From NCBI GenBank assembly GCA_013314795.1, contig JABUEZ010000116.1, forward strand, positions 1 to 6,655: a DNA stretch of 6,655 bases, read 5' to 3'. Each line of letters opens with the position of its first letter. Within the stretch, counting starts at the first letter, position 1. The DNA is from Candidatus Profundicultor aquiphilus. Its GTDB lineage: Bacteria; Atribacterota; Atribacteria; Atribacterales; Caldatribacteriaceae. The notes under the pieces are model-generated. The model saw only the letters and a program-made list of their open reading frames with translations, did not search any database and was not told the origin of the DNA. The translations under genes were made by a program, and so were the position numbers. Below, piece by piece: positions 1 through 5,658 of this stretch.

Positions 1-519
1 AAAAAATGGTATGTTGTTCATACTTTGGCAGGTAGCGAACACAAGGTTAAGGCCAATTTAGAGCGCCGTATCGTCTCCATGGGTATGCAGGATCAGATTT
101 TTCGGGTTGTGGTACCTATGGAGGAGGCCATTGAAGTTAAGAGAGGAAAGAAAAGATTTACCAAGAAAAAAGTGTTTCCGGGTTATGTCATGGTGGAAAT
201 GGTTATGAACGATCGTTCCTGGTACGTGGTTCGCAATACCCCGGGAGTTACAGGTTTTGTTGGTTCGGGTATGAAACCTGAGCCACTGAATGAAGAAGAA
301 GTCAAAGTGATCCTTCGCCAGACGGGTATTGAAAAAGGAAAACCACGCCTGGATATCGAGAAAGGAGAGGCGGTAAAAGTAATTTCTGGTCCTTTTCTCA
401 ATTACACGGGAACCGTGGACAGTGTTGACCAGGAAAAAGGCAAGGTTGTGGTTCTTTTATCCATATTTGGCCGGGAGACGCCAGTGGAGTTGGAGTTCTC
501 AGATATAGAGAAACTGTAA
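1..519 (+). CDS. nusG: Transcription termination/antitermination factor NusG (5' end just outside window)
   Basis: NusG binds the RNA polymerase clamp to modulate elongation and pausing, and its KOW domain links polymerase to Rho or to ribosomal protein S10. The frame is open from base 1, reading KKWYVVHTLAGSEHKV, the typical NusG N-terminus, so the real start is almost certainly the codon immediately before the window and the protein is about 173 residues. A start at the in-frame TTG at base 25 would remove the first beta strand of the NGN domain. The NGN domain covers roughly the first 115 residues, including the VFPGYVMVEM strand and the NTPGVTGFVG segment. The C-terminal KOW motif follows (GEAVKVISGPFLNYTGTVDSVD). 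The length is that of a plain NusG with no inserted domain. It lies 15 bases upstream of rplK, its usual neighbour. Identification is by sequence recognition and context. Confidence 0.97.
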   Translation, partial: KKWYVVHTLAGSEHKVKANLERRIVSMGMQDQIFRVVVPMEEAIEVKRGKKRFTKKKVFPGYVMVEMVMNDRSWYVVRNTPGVTGFVGSGMKPEPLNEEEVKVILRQTGIEKGKPRLDIEKGEAVKVISGPFLNYTGTVDSVDQEKGKVVVLLSIFGRETPVELEFSDIEKL

Positions 520-534
520 AGAGGTGGACAGGGT

Positions 535-963
535 ATGGCAAAAAAAGTGGTGGCAATAGTGAAGCTGCAAATTCCTGGAGGGATGGCTACGCCGGCTCCT
601 CCTGTGGGGCCTGCTTTGGGACAGCATGGAGTCAATATTATGGAGTTTTGCAAGACTTTCAACGCCCGAACGGAGAAAGACCGCGGGGTGCTCACTCCGG
701 TAGAGATTACGATCTATGCCGATCGTTCCTTTACTTTTGTGTGCAAGACCCCTCCGGCTTCCTTTCTGATTCGGCAGGCTTTGGGCATTGAGAAGGGCTC
801 TGGAGAACCGAATAAAACCAAGGTTGGAAAGATCACCCGTTCCAAAATCCGGGAAATCGCTGAGAAGAAGATGCCGGACCTCAACGCCAATAGTATCGAA
901 GCAGCAATGCGAATTATCGAAGGAACTGCGCGAAGCATGGGTGTTGAAGTCGTGGAAGGGTAG
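535..963 (+). CDS. rplK: 50S ribosomal protein L11
   Basis: L11 binds 23S rRNA in the GTPase-associated centre at the base of the L7/L12 stalk, where it helps elongation factors act. The 142-residue length matches bacterial L11. The N-terminal domain (residues 1 to about 70) begins MAKKVVAIVKLQIPGGMATP and carries the conserved proline-rich PPVGPALG segment. The C-terminal rRNA-binding domain includes KTPPASFLIRQALGI, the KVGKITRSKIREIAEKKMPDLN region and the terminal IEGTARSMG motif. The ATG at 535 is preceded by AAAGAGGTGG at 518-527, which overlaps the nusG stop codon and sits 7 bases from the start, so the start is well supported and translation is probably coupled to nusG. rplA follows after 17 bases. 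Confidence 0.98.
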   Translation: MAKKVVAIVKLQIPGGMATPAPPVGPALGQHGVNIMEFCKTFNARTEKDRGVLTPVEITIYADRSFTFVCKTPPASFLIRQALGIEKGSGEPNKTKVGKITRSKIREIAEKKMPDLNANSIEAAMRIIEGTARSMGVEVVEG

Positions 964-980
964 AGAAGGGGGAATAAGGA

Positions 981-1697
981 ATGCCTGAGAGAAGTAAGAG
1001 GTATTTGGCGCTGAAGGAAAAAATCGAAGCGGGAAAGTTATATCTTCCGGAAGAAGCGATAAAGATTTTGAAAGAAGTGGGGAATGCCCGTTTTGATGAA
1101 ACGGTGGAGATGGTTTTTAATCTGGGCATTGATCCCAAACAGTCCGACCAGCAGATTCGAGGTACGGTTTCTCTTCCTCACGGGGTTGGGAAACAGGTGC
1201 GAGTCTTGGTCTTTGCTCAGGGTGAGAAGGCAAAAGAAGCTCAGGAGGCTGGTGCTGATTACGTGGGTGGAGAGGAACTGGTGGCCAAGATTCAGGAGGG
1301 CTGGGTTGATTTCGATGCAGCTGTGGCGACTCCTGACATGATGAGAGTGGTTGGTCGACTGGGTAAGATACTTGGTCCTCGGGGTCTCATGCCCAATGCT
1401 AAGACGGGAACGGTTACTTTCGACGTTGCTCAGACGGTGAAAGAAATTAAGGCAGGTCGAATTGAGATTCGTAATGATCGGTATGGAAATGTCCATTTAC
1501 CCCTGGGGAAGGTTTCGTTCTCGGAGGAACAACTTCTCGATAACTTCTACGCGGCGCTTGACACGGTTGTTCGTATGAAACCTTCTGCGGCCAAGGGTCG
1601 GTATATTAAAAAACTTGTTGTATCGACAACCATGAGTCCTGGTATTCCGATTGATGTGAACGGGGCTCTGGCTCGAATGGAAAAGAGGGTGGCATAG
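981..1697 (+). CDS. rplA: 50S ribosomal protein L1
   Basis: L1 forms the mobile L1 stalk of the large subunit and helps release deacylated tRNA from the E site. In several bacteria it also represses its own L11-L1 mRNA, but I see no L1 operator here because the operon start is outside the window. The 238-residue length is typical. Visible signatures are the N-terminal helix with DETVEMVFNLGIDPKQSDQQIRG, the FAQGEKAKEAQEAGADYVGG segment, the L1 family signature around LGKILGPRGLMPNAKTGTVT, and the C-terminal KGRYIKKLVVSTTMSPGIPID region. Start ATG 981 follows AAGGGGG at 966-972 with an 8-base spacing. It sits 17 bases after rplK and 151 bases before rplJ, the latter gap being filled by an attenuator. 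Confidence 0.98.
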   Translation: MPERSKRYLALKEKIEAGKLYLPEEAIKILKEVGNARFDETVEMVFNLGIDPKQSDQQIRGTVSLPHGVGKQVRVLVFAQGEKAKEAQEAGADYVGGEELVAKIQEGWVDFDAAVATPDMMRVVGRLGKILGPRGLMPNAKTGTVTFDVAQTVKEIKAGRIEIRNDRYGNVHLPLGKVSFSEEQLLDNFYAALDTVVRMKPSAAKGRYIKKLVVSTTMSPGIPIDVNGALARMEKRVA

Positions 1698-1848
1698 AGA
1701 TTCTTTTTTGTGCGAAGAGGAATAGGGAGCCTGAGAACCAGGGGCTATAGGCTGAAATATCCTGGGGAGGCAAGAGTTTTTGAGTAAGAAGACTCCTTTC
1801 CCAGGGGTCTTCTTTTTTATTCTGGAGAAGAAGGGAGGTTGAGGGTAT
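1698..1848 (+). ncRNA. L10 leader: attenuator RNA controlling rplJ-rplL
   Basis: This 151-base gap is where bacterial L10 leaders lie, and the sequence supports mutually exclusive folds. Fold 1 is a receptor-like arm: GCCT 1729-1732 pairs with AGGC 1768-1771 and CCAGG 1738-1742 with CCTGG 1761-1765, separated by an asymmetric GAGAA/GG internal loop that resembles a kink-turn, the kind of site L10 binds. Fold 2 is an antiterminator: 1761-1770 (CCTGGGGAGG) pairs with 1795-1805 (CCTTTCCCAGG), ten pairs including one G-U and a bulged U. Fold 3 is the terminator hairpin at 1786-1818. Segment 1761-1770 is shared by folds 1 and 2, so excess L10 holding fold 1 would free the terminator and shut off rplJ-rplL. 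The folds are seen in the sequence. The mechanism is known for the L10 leader family and inferred here. Confidence 0.85.
1786..1818 (+). terminator. Intrinsic terminator inside the L10 leader (attenuator)
   Basis: The core stem is GAAGACTCC at 1788-1796 with GGGGTCTTC at 1804-1812: nine pairs including one G-U, a seven-base loop and six T at 1813-1818. Two more A-T pairs at the base (1786-1787 with 1813-1814) extend it into the T-run. It lies between rplA and rplJ, so it should act as a conditional terminator that raises rplK-rplA output relative to rplJ-rplL, rather than as an operon end. The competing upstream partner is 1761-1770. Confidence 0.88.
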
Positions 1849-2364
1849 TTGGAGAAATCTGACAAGACAAAAATAGTTGAAGAGACTCGGGAAAAAATCG
1901 AAAAGAGCCAAGCAGTTTTTGTGGTTGGTTACTCCGGCATACCGGTGCAGAATGTCGAACAGATTCGAAAAGGCCTTCGTAATGCTCAGAGTGAAATGAA
2001 AGTTGTTAAGAATACGCTGATGCGCTTGGCTCTTTCTCAGGCGAACATTGCTTACGACGATGAATTACTAAAGGGCCAGAATGCTTTTGTTTTTTCCTAT
2101 TTTGATCCGGTTCAGACAGCGAAAGTCCTGAGTGATTTCAACAAAAAGTTTCCTCAGCTTGAAGCCAAAGGTGGATGGCTGGGTGGTAAATGCATTGGAT
2201 CTCAGGAAGCGAGACGTCTGGCTGAACTTCCCTCGCGGGAAGAGCTTCTGGCTCAGCTTGTAGGAAGAGTGCAGGCGCCCATCGCGGGTCTTGTGTTTGT
2301 TTTGCAGGGTGTCTTGCGGAATCTGGTGGGAGTTTTGCGAGCGATTGAAGAGAAAAAGAGATAA
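1849..2364 (+). CDS. rplJ: 50S ribosomal protein L10
   Basis: L10 anchors L7/L12 dimers to the ribosome as the base of the stalk, and in free form represses its own operon by binding the leader RNA. The 171-residue protein shows the N-terminal rRNA-binding domain with EKSQAVFVVGYSGIPVQNVE and the LRNAQSEMKVVKNTLMRLAL signature. A central FDPVQTAKVLSDFNKKFPQL segment and the ELPSREELLAQLVGRVQAPI region lead into the C-terminal helix that binds L12. The start is a TTG at 1849: GGGAGG at 1833-1838 lies 10 bases upstream, the first residues MEKSDKTKIVEE are typical, and no in-frame ATG occurs before the conserved core. A TTG start may lower initiation, but spacing and context make the call firm. 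rplL follows after 15 bases. Confidence 0.96.
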   Translation: MEKSDKTKIVEETREKIEKSQAVFVVGYSGIPVQNVEQIRKGLRNAQSEMKVVKNTLMRLALSQANIAYDDELLKGQNAFVFSYFDPVQTAKVLSDFNKKFPQLEAKGGWLGGKCIGSQEARRLAELPSREELLAQLVGRVQAPIAGLVFVLQGVLRNLVGVLRAIEEKKR

Positions 2365-2379
2365 AAGGGAGGAATTTCA

Positions 2380-2757
2380 ATGACCAAGGAAGAAATTATT
2401 GAAGCAATTGAAAAGATGACTGTTCTGGAACTGGCAGAATTGGTGAAGGCTCTGGAGGAGAAATTTGGGGTCTCGGCAGCGATGCCTGTGGCTGCAGTGG
2501 CTGCACCGGCAGCGGCTCAGGCAGTGGCAGAAGAAGTGGAGGAGAAAACGGAATTCGACGTTATTCTGAAGAGCGCTGGCGCTCAGAAGCTCCAGGTTAT
2601 CAAAGAAGTGCGAGCAATTACTGGTCTTGGCCTTAAAGAAGCGAAAGACCTGGTTGATAACCCGCCGAAACCAGTTAAAGAGGGCATCAGCAAGAAAGAA
2701 GCAGAAGAAATCAAAGCGAAGCTGGAAGCGGCTGGAGCTGAGGTCGAAATTAAGTAG
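2380..2757 (+). CDS. rplL: 50S ribosomal protein L7/L12
   Basis: L7/L12 is the multicopy stalk protein that recruits translation factors and stimulates their GTPase activity. The 125 residues show the usual three parts. The N-terminal dimerisation and L10-binding helices cover about 1-33 (MTVLELAELVKALEEKFGVS). A flexible alanine/proline/valine-rich hinge covers about 34-52. The acidic C-terminal domain contains EKTEFDVILKSAGAQKLQVI, the factor-binding VRAITGLGLKEAKDLVD motif and the terminal KKEAEEIKAKLEAAGAEVEI. The start ATG is preceded by AAGGGAGGA at about 2366-2373. A strong terminator follows 13 bases after the stop, so this is the last gene of the operon and rpoB does not follow. Excess synthesis over other ribosomal proteins is normally achieved by translation rate, and the good ribosome binding site fits that. 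Confidence 0.98.
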   Translation: MTKEEIIEAIEKMTVLELAELVKALEEKFGVSAAMPVAAVAAPAAAQAVAEEVEEKTEFDVILKSAGAQKLQVIKEVRAITGLGLKEAKDLVDNPPKPVKEGISKKEAEEIKAKLEAAGAEVEIK

Positions 2758-2765
2758 GTATTTTC

Positions 2766-2800
2766 AAAAAGGGCTAACGGATCCGTTAGCCCTTTTATTT
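2766..2800 (+). terminator. Intrinsic terminator ending the nusG-rplL operon
   Basis: A perfect 22-base palindrome at 2771-2792 (GGGCTAAC, GGATCC, GTTAGCCC) is followed by TTTTATTT and preceded by five A. The stem can be extended by A-T pairs at both ends, so it could also work for opposing transcripts. It ends 13-35 bases after the rplL stop and separates the ribosomal operon from the transporter gene at 2818. Confidence 0.95.
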
Positions 2801-2817
2801 ATCTTTAGTCTCTTTTT

Positions 2818-3702
2818 ATGAATATCTCTAAAACACATCTTTGGCTCTCCCTTGTTTCTCTCATTTGGGGATTAAATTTCAGTGTTATGAAGGTGGGAGT
2901 TTTGACTTTAGGCCCACTCGCTTTTGCTTTTCTTCGTTTTGCGCTGAGTGGTGTTTTGATGTTCATTGTCCTTCTGGTTGTGGAAAAAAATCCCTGGATA
3001 CCCTGGCGTGATGTCCCGTATTTCTTCTTTCTCGGTGTTTTGGGATTTGGCGCTTATCAGCCCCTCTGGAGCTATGGATTGAAGCTCAGTCTTGCTTCTC
3101 ATTCGGCTTTAATCCTTTCGGTTTCTCCGGTGGTTGTTTCTCTGATAACCTTTTTGCGTAAAGAAGAATGGGTGAGGGGGGTTAACCTTATAGGTGTTTT
3201 CTTAAGTTTCCTGGGAGTTGTGTTTCTGGTGTTTCCCAAGGATGAATTTCGCTTGTCTTCCAGTATATTTTTAGGGGATTCGCTTACCCTAATTGGTGCT
3301 GTGTGCTGGGGACTCTATTCGTATTTTGGCAAGAAAGTGGTGCTGAAATACTCACCCCTCAAAAGTGGTACCTGGAGCATCCTTTTGGGGCTGGTCACCA
3401 TGTTTCCCATCTGTTTTCGCGATTTTTCCCGCATTGGTGGAAACAGTTTTCGCATTACGCTTATTATGGTTCTCCTGTACGGTACAGTGCTCTCTTCTCT
3501 GGTATCGTATTTGATCTGGATGAAGGGCCTCAAAGAAATAGGGGCAGCTCGAACTTCATCGTATCAGTACCTGACTCAGGTTGTGGGTGTGATTGGTGCC
3601 TGGGTGATTTTTCGCGAACCATTGCACTGGCAACTCTTCCTGGGAATGTTTCTGGTAAGCCTGGGCCTGTGGTTATCTCAGCGCAGACCTTCTTTGCTGT
3701 AA
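2818..3702 (+). CDS. EamA/DMT-superfamily membrane transporter
   Basis: This is a 294-residue hydrophobic protein of the drug/metabolite transporter superfamily, whose members move small metabolites, amino acids or nucleotide-sugars across the inner membrane. I count about ten membrane segments (roughly residues 8-25, 34-55, 66-84, 91-113, 119-138, 150-170, 182-200, 212-233, 244-265, 270-288), arranged as two EamA repeats. The first repeat begins with SLIWGLNFSVMKVGV and the second with GAVCWGLYSYFGKKVV, the duplicated entry motif of the family. Late motifs GAARTSSYQYLTQVVGVIGAW and IFREPLHWQ are also typical. The substrate cannot be read from sequence. The first ATG gives a family-typical N-terminus, but no Shine-Dalgarno is visible before it (TTTATCTTTAGTCTCTTTTT). 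The gene starts just beyond a terminator, so it either has its own promoter or depends on read-through. It converges on the kinase gene. Confidence 0.9.
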   Translation: MNISKTHLWLSLVSLIWGLNFSVMKVGVLTLGPLAFAFLRFALSGVLMFIVLLVVEKNPWIPWRDVPYFFFLGVLGFGAYQPLWSYGLKLSLASHSALILSVSPVVVSLITFLRKEEWVRGVNLIGVFLSFLGVVFLVFPKDEFRLSSSIFLGDSLTLIGAVCWGLYSYFGKKVVLKYSPLKSGTWSILLGLVTMFPICFRDFSRIGGNSFRITLIMVLLYGTVLSSLVSYLIWMKGLKEIGAARTSSYQYLTQVVGVIGAWVIFREPLHWQLFLGMFLVSLGLWLSQRRPSLL

Positions 3703-3708
3703 CGCAAT

Positions 3709-5043
3709 TTATTTCAACAATGTACCTCTGATCTTTTTTGCCATCTCTGCACATCCCCATAAAGAGCAATTCTCTCTCAGTTCTATCTGAAAATCGGCGA
3801 AAACCTTTCTTTTGTATTCGACCAGAGCTGAACTTGCACCACCCGTGAGAACCATTGTTGAGTAAAGTTTTGTCCTTTTAGCCATCATACTAAGTGTTTT
3901 TTGCATTCTTCCAGTGATGCCTTTCACCAGGGCTTGAAGACATTCTTCTCTGGTGGTATCCAAAGTAAGCTGTGAAAAGGAAGCTTTTTTCTGTTTCAAG
4001 CTTGTCCTATCTCCTGCAAGGTAAGGAATAAATCTTGCGCGGCACCGTCCCTCGTCTTCCAAGACTTTTTTCAGGTAAGCGTTATGAAATTCCTCTGGTG
4101 ACATTTCTCTGCAGAACTGGGTACGGAACCACTCAAAGGCGAATCCACCAATTACGATGTCATACATGAGCCATAAATCCGGGAAGGGATGAGTTCGCAG
4201 GTAGTATCGTTCATCAGGCATGGGTTTGTCCAGGCATATGGTAATGATTTCAGAACTTCCAGAAATATTTAACACCCTCCCATTTTCGAGGAGTCCAGCA
4301 CCCACTGCTGCTGCTGAGGTATCGTTGGACCCCATAAGAACAGGAACACCCGAGGAGATGCCGGTAACTTTGGATGCTTCCTGAGTGATTTTCCCAGCAA
4401 CTTCCAGAGATGAAATAACTGGAGGGAGCTTTTGAACCGGGATTTCAAATTCTTGGGCGATTTCCTTACACCAGCCACGACGTGTGGTAGTGTGGTAAAG
4501 ACCGGTTATGGAAGCATTGGTAGGGTCAATGGTCCAGTTATTCGTTAACCTTTTTAGGAGAAAGGTGTTCATATGGCCAAACATAAAGGTTTTTCGGAAA
4601 ATATCGGCTCTGTTTTCCTGGAGCCAGAGAATGCTGGTTAAAGATATTCCTCCTGGATAGGGGATGTTTCCAGTGATTTTGAGGAAGTTTTCTTTACCTA
4701 CTAATCGAACAGCCTTTCTGGCCTGTTTGGCACTTCGTCGGTCCCAGTGGATGATGGCAGGGAAAAGGGGATTACCTTCCTTATCCATGGCAATGAGTGC
4801 GGGGCTGAAGACGCAGGGGACGATTAAACTCACGTTCTCAAGATAATCGTCGTTTTTCAATTCTTTTAGCACGTAAAGGAGAGCCTGCCATATCTTCTCG
4901 GGATCAATTTGTACATTTAACCCTTCTGCTTCGTAAGCATACTCTACTTTTTTCTGGGTTACCACAGTAAAGCTTTGATCAAATAACGCCGCTTTCAGAG
5001 AAGAAGTTCCCACGTCTAAAACTAAAGTATATTCTTTTTTCAT
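3709..5043 (-). CDS. FGGY-family carbohydrate kinase
   Basis: FGGY kinases phosphorylate sugars or polyols (xylulose, gluconate, glycerol, ribulose and others) with ATP in the cytosol. The 444 residues carry both halves of the actin-like fold. The N-terminal phosphate motif is LVLDVGTSSLKAALFD (Asp10). A sugar-contact segment IIHWDRRSAKQAR lies near residue 100. The catalytic-base motif is VLMGSNDTSAAAVGAG with Asp241, followed by the NISGSSE turn (259-265), FIPYLAGDRT (338-347) and a C-terminal adenosine motif VLTGGASSA (398-406). FIPYLAGDRT recalls xylulokinase-like members, but the substrate is not decided. The length is somewhat short for FGGY enzymes (often about 480-510), yet every core motif is present. 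The start ATG (bases 5041-5043) follows AGGGGTG (complement of 5048-5054) by 4 bases. A consensus promoter lies about 150 bases upstream. Its stop is 6 bases from that of the converging transporter gene. Confidence 0.93.
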   Translation of the reverse strand: MKKEYTLVLDVGTSSLKAALFDQSFTVVTQKKVEYAYEAEGLNVQIDPEKIWQALLYVLKELKNDDYLENVSLIVPCVFSPALIAMDKEGNPLFPAIIHWDRRSAKQARKAVRLVGKENFLKITGNIPYPGGISLTSILWLQENRADIFRKTFMFGHMNTFLLKRLTNNWTIDPTNASITGLYHTTTRRGWCKEIAQEFEIPVQKLPPVISSLEVAGKITQEASKVTGISSGVPVLMGSNDTSAAAVGAGLLENGRVLNISGSSEIITICLDKPMPDERYYLRTHPFPDLWLMYDIVIGGFAFEWFRTQFCREMSPEEFHNAYLKKVLEDEGRCRARFIPYLAGDRTSLKQKKASFSQLTLDTTREECLQALVKGITGRMQKTLSMMAKRTKLYSTMVLTGGASSALVEYKRKVFADFQIELRENCSLWGCAEMAKKIRGTLLK

Positions 5044-5191
5044 AAATCACCCCTGTATAATTTTTATTTTGATCTCCTTTCTCTCCTTTTTGCGGGCCAT
5101 TCCTGGGCCAGTTTTTATCTATAATCGTTTTCCCCTCCATCCGGTAAGAGGAATTTTTGTTGAAAATAACATGAAATTTATTTCGATTTTG

Positions 5192-5220
5192 ATTATAGAG
5201 AGTGGCATTATGGATGTCAA
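5192..5220 (-). promoter_or_regulatory. Consensus sigma-70 promoter of the kinase gene
   Basis: On the minus strand TTGACA (complement of 5215-5220) and TATAAT (complement of 5192-5197) are separated by exactly 17 bases (5198-5214), matching the housekeeping consensus at all 12 positions. Transcription should begin near 5185 and run into the FGGY kinase with a leader of about 140 bases. So strong a core promoter on a presumed catabolic gene suggests that a repressor controls it. Candidate operators lie beside it. Confidence 0.85.
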
Positions 5221-5251
5221 CGGAAATACAGCCTTTGGTTGTAAAATGCCA
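5203..5251. repeat. Inverted repeats flanking the kinase -35 element (possible operators)
   Basis: TGGCATT at 5203-5209 lies within the promoter spacer, and its exact reverse complement AATGCCA lies at 5245-5251. The centres are 42 bases apart, about four helical turns, with the -35 element between them. Nested between them, 5227-5243 is an imperfect palindrome (TACA, CC, central TTT, GG, TGTA with one G/T mismatch) ending 7 bases upstream of the -35. This layout suits a dimeric regulator or a small DNA loop. The repeats are seen; binding is inferred. Confidence 0.45.
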
Positions 5252-5273
5252 GTGTACCTTAGGCGATGAGTTT

Positions 5274-5307
5274 GACTGGGCTGCATAAGCATCCCAGAGT
5301 CGTTTTT
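5274..5307 (+). terminator. Hairpin with T-run, terminator-like
   Basis: GAC TGGG (5274-5280) pairs with CCCA GTC (5293-5296 and 5299-5301, a GA bulge between them). Inside, TGC 5282-5284 pairs with GCA 5289-5291 around an ATAA loop. GTTTTT follows at 5302-5307. It would act on plus-strand transcripts, yet no plus-strand gene precedes it, so it may end an unannotated antisense RNA over the kinase leader or be chance. Confidence 0.35.
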
Positions 5308-5393
5308 CAGGGGATTGGTACATATTGCAGGAAAAAGAAAGGAATCAGTTTAAAATTCTTTTGGCAATTTTTTCAATGTTGGTCATAAATAGG

Positions 5394-5422
5394 TTGACAG
5401 AATTGGGGACATCTTCTATGAT
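5394..5422 (+). promoter_or_regulatory. Promoter P1 of the exported DJ-1-like gene
   Basis: TTGACA at 5394-5399 and TATGAT at 5417-5422 are 17 bases apart, matching the sigma-70 consensus at 11 of 12 positions. Transcription should begin near 5429, giving a leader of about 300 bases before the ATG at 5730. A GGTCATAA motif at 5381-5388 lies just upstream, and a palindrome covers the predicted start site. Confidence 0.7.
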
Positions 5423-5438
5423 TATTTTTGAAAATAAT
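5421..5438. repeat. Perfect palindrome over the P1 start site (operator candidate)
   Basis: ATTATTTT at 5421-5428 and AAAATAAT at 5431-5438 are exact reverse complements with a TG spacer. The palindrome overlaps the last two bases of the P1 -10 box and the expected start of transcription, a position where a bound repressor would block initiation. AT-rich palindromes arise readily by chance in such sequence, so binding is only inferred. Confidence 0.4.
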
Positions 5439-5546
5439 TTTATGATATTTTTTCCATTCAAGAAAAAAGTTTAAGTTAATGCTTCCAGAGTTGAGGGGAT
5501 TTTGTTTCTGAGTCTCTGGTGCTCAAGAGGGAAGTTGGGGTGCAAA

Positions 5547-5592
5547 GGTCATAAGTATGTCATAACTGGTATAATAATATATAATATATAAT
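5547..5592 (+). promoter_or_regulatory. Possible promoter P2: extended -10 with GTCATAA direct repeats
   Basis: TGGTATAAT at 5567-5575 is a perfect extended -10, which can act without a good -35, and no good -35 is seen 16-18 bases upstream. Two more TATAAT copies follow at 5580-5585 and 5587-5592. Just upstream, GTCATAA occurs twice (5548-5554 and 5559-5565) with an 11-base period, one helical turn, as expected for a regulator binding one DNA face. A third copy at 5382-5388 sits before P1. Confidence 0.5.
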
Positions 5593-5622
5593 GTGCTAAC
5601 AGGTTCTTAGGGAATGATGTCA

Positions 5623-5658
5623 ATGAAAGGAGGTGAAAAGTTCATAAAAAAGAAGTAA
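5623..5658 (+). other. 11-codon mini-ORF containing a strong Shine-Dalgarno sequence
   Basis: ATG 5623 to TAA 5656-5658 would encode MKGGEKFIKKK. AGGGA about 10 bases upstream is a weak ribosome site. The ORF's own codons 2-5 include AAAGGAGGTGA (5626-5636), a near-perfect Shine-Dalgarno, but no ATG, GTG or TTG lies at a working distance after it. It could be a leader peptide, a ribosome standby site for the gene at 5730, or the relic of a lost gene start. Coding status is uncertain. Confidence 0.2.

Noticed and set aside
1038..1496. Minus-strand frame of 152 codons inside rplA
   Set aside because: It lies wholly within a firmly identified L1 gene and has no family resemblance.
1497..1911. 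Minus-strand frames of 101-122 codons across the end of rplA and the L10 leader
   Set aside because: They are antisense shadows of rplA and of a structured leader, with no ribosome site or recognisable motif.
5056..5061. TATAAT on the plus strand as a promoter
   Set aside because: No convincing -35 lies 16-18 bases upstream and no gene follows. It is kept only as a speculative source for an antisense RNA.
5099..5115. GGGCCA direct repeat and possible GGCC hairpin upstream of the kinase
   Set aside because: Only four to five complementary bases with no T-run or promoter relation, so it is not distinguishable from chance.
5069..5269. Plus-strand open frame of 66 codons in the intergenic region
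   Set aside because: Composition and sequence do not look like a protein, and it crosses the minus-strand promoter and its repeats.
4979..5323. Minus-strand open frame of 114 codons upstream of and overlapping the kinase start
   Set aside because: It overlaps the kinase coding sequence in another frame, spans the kinase promoter, shows no family pattern, and its start has no ribosome site.
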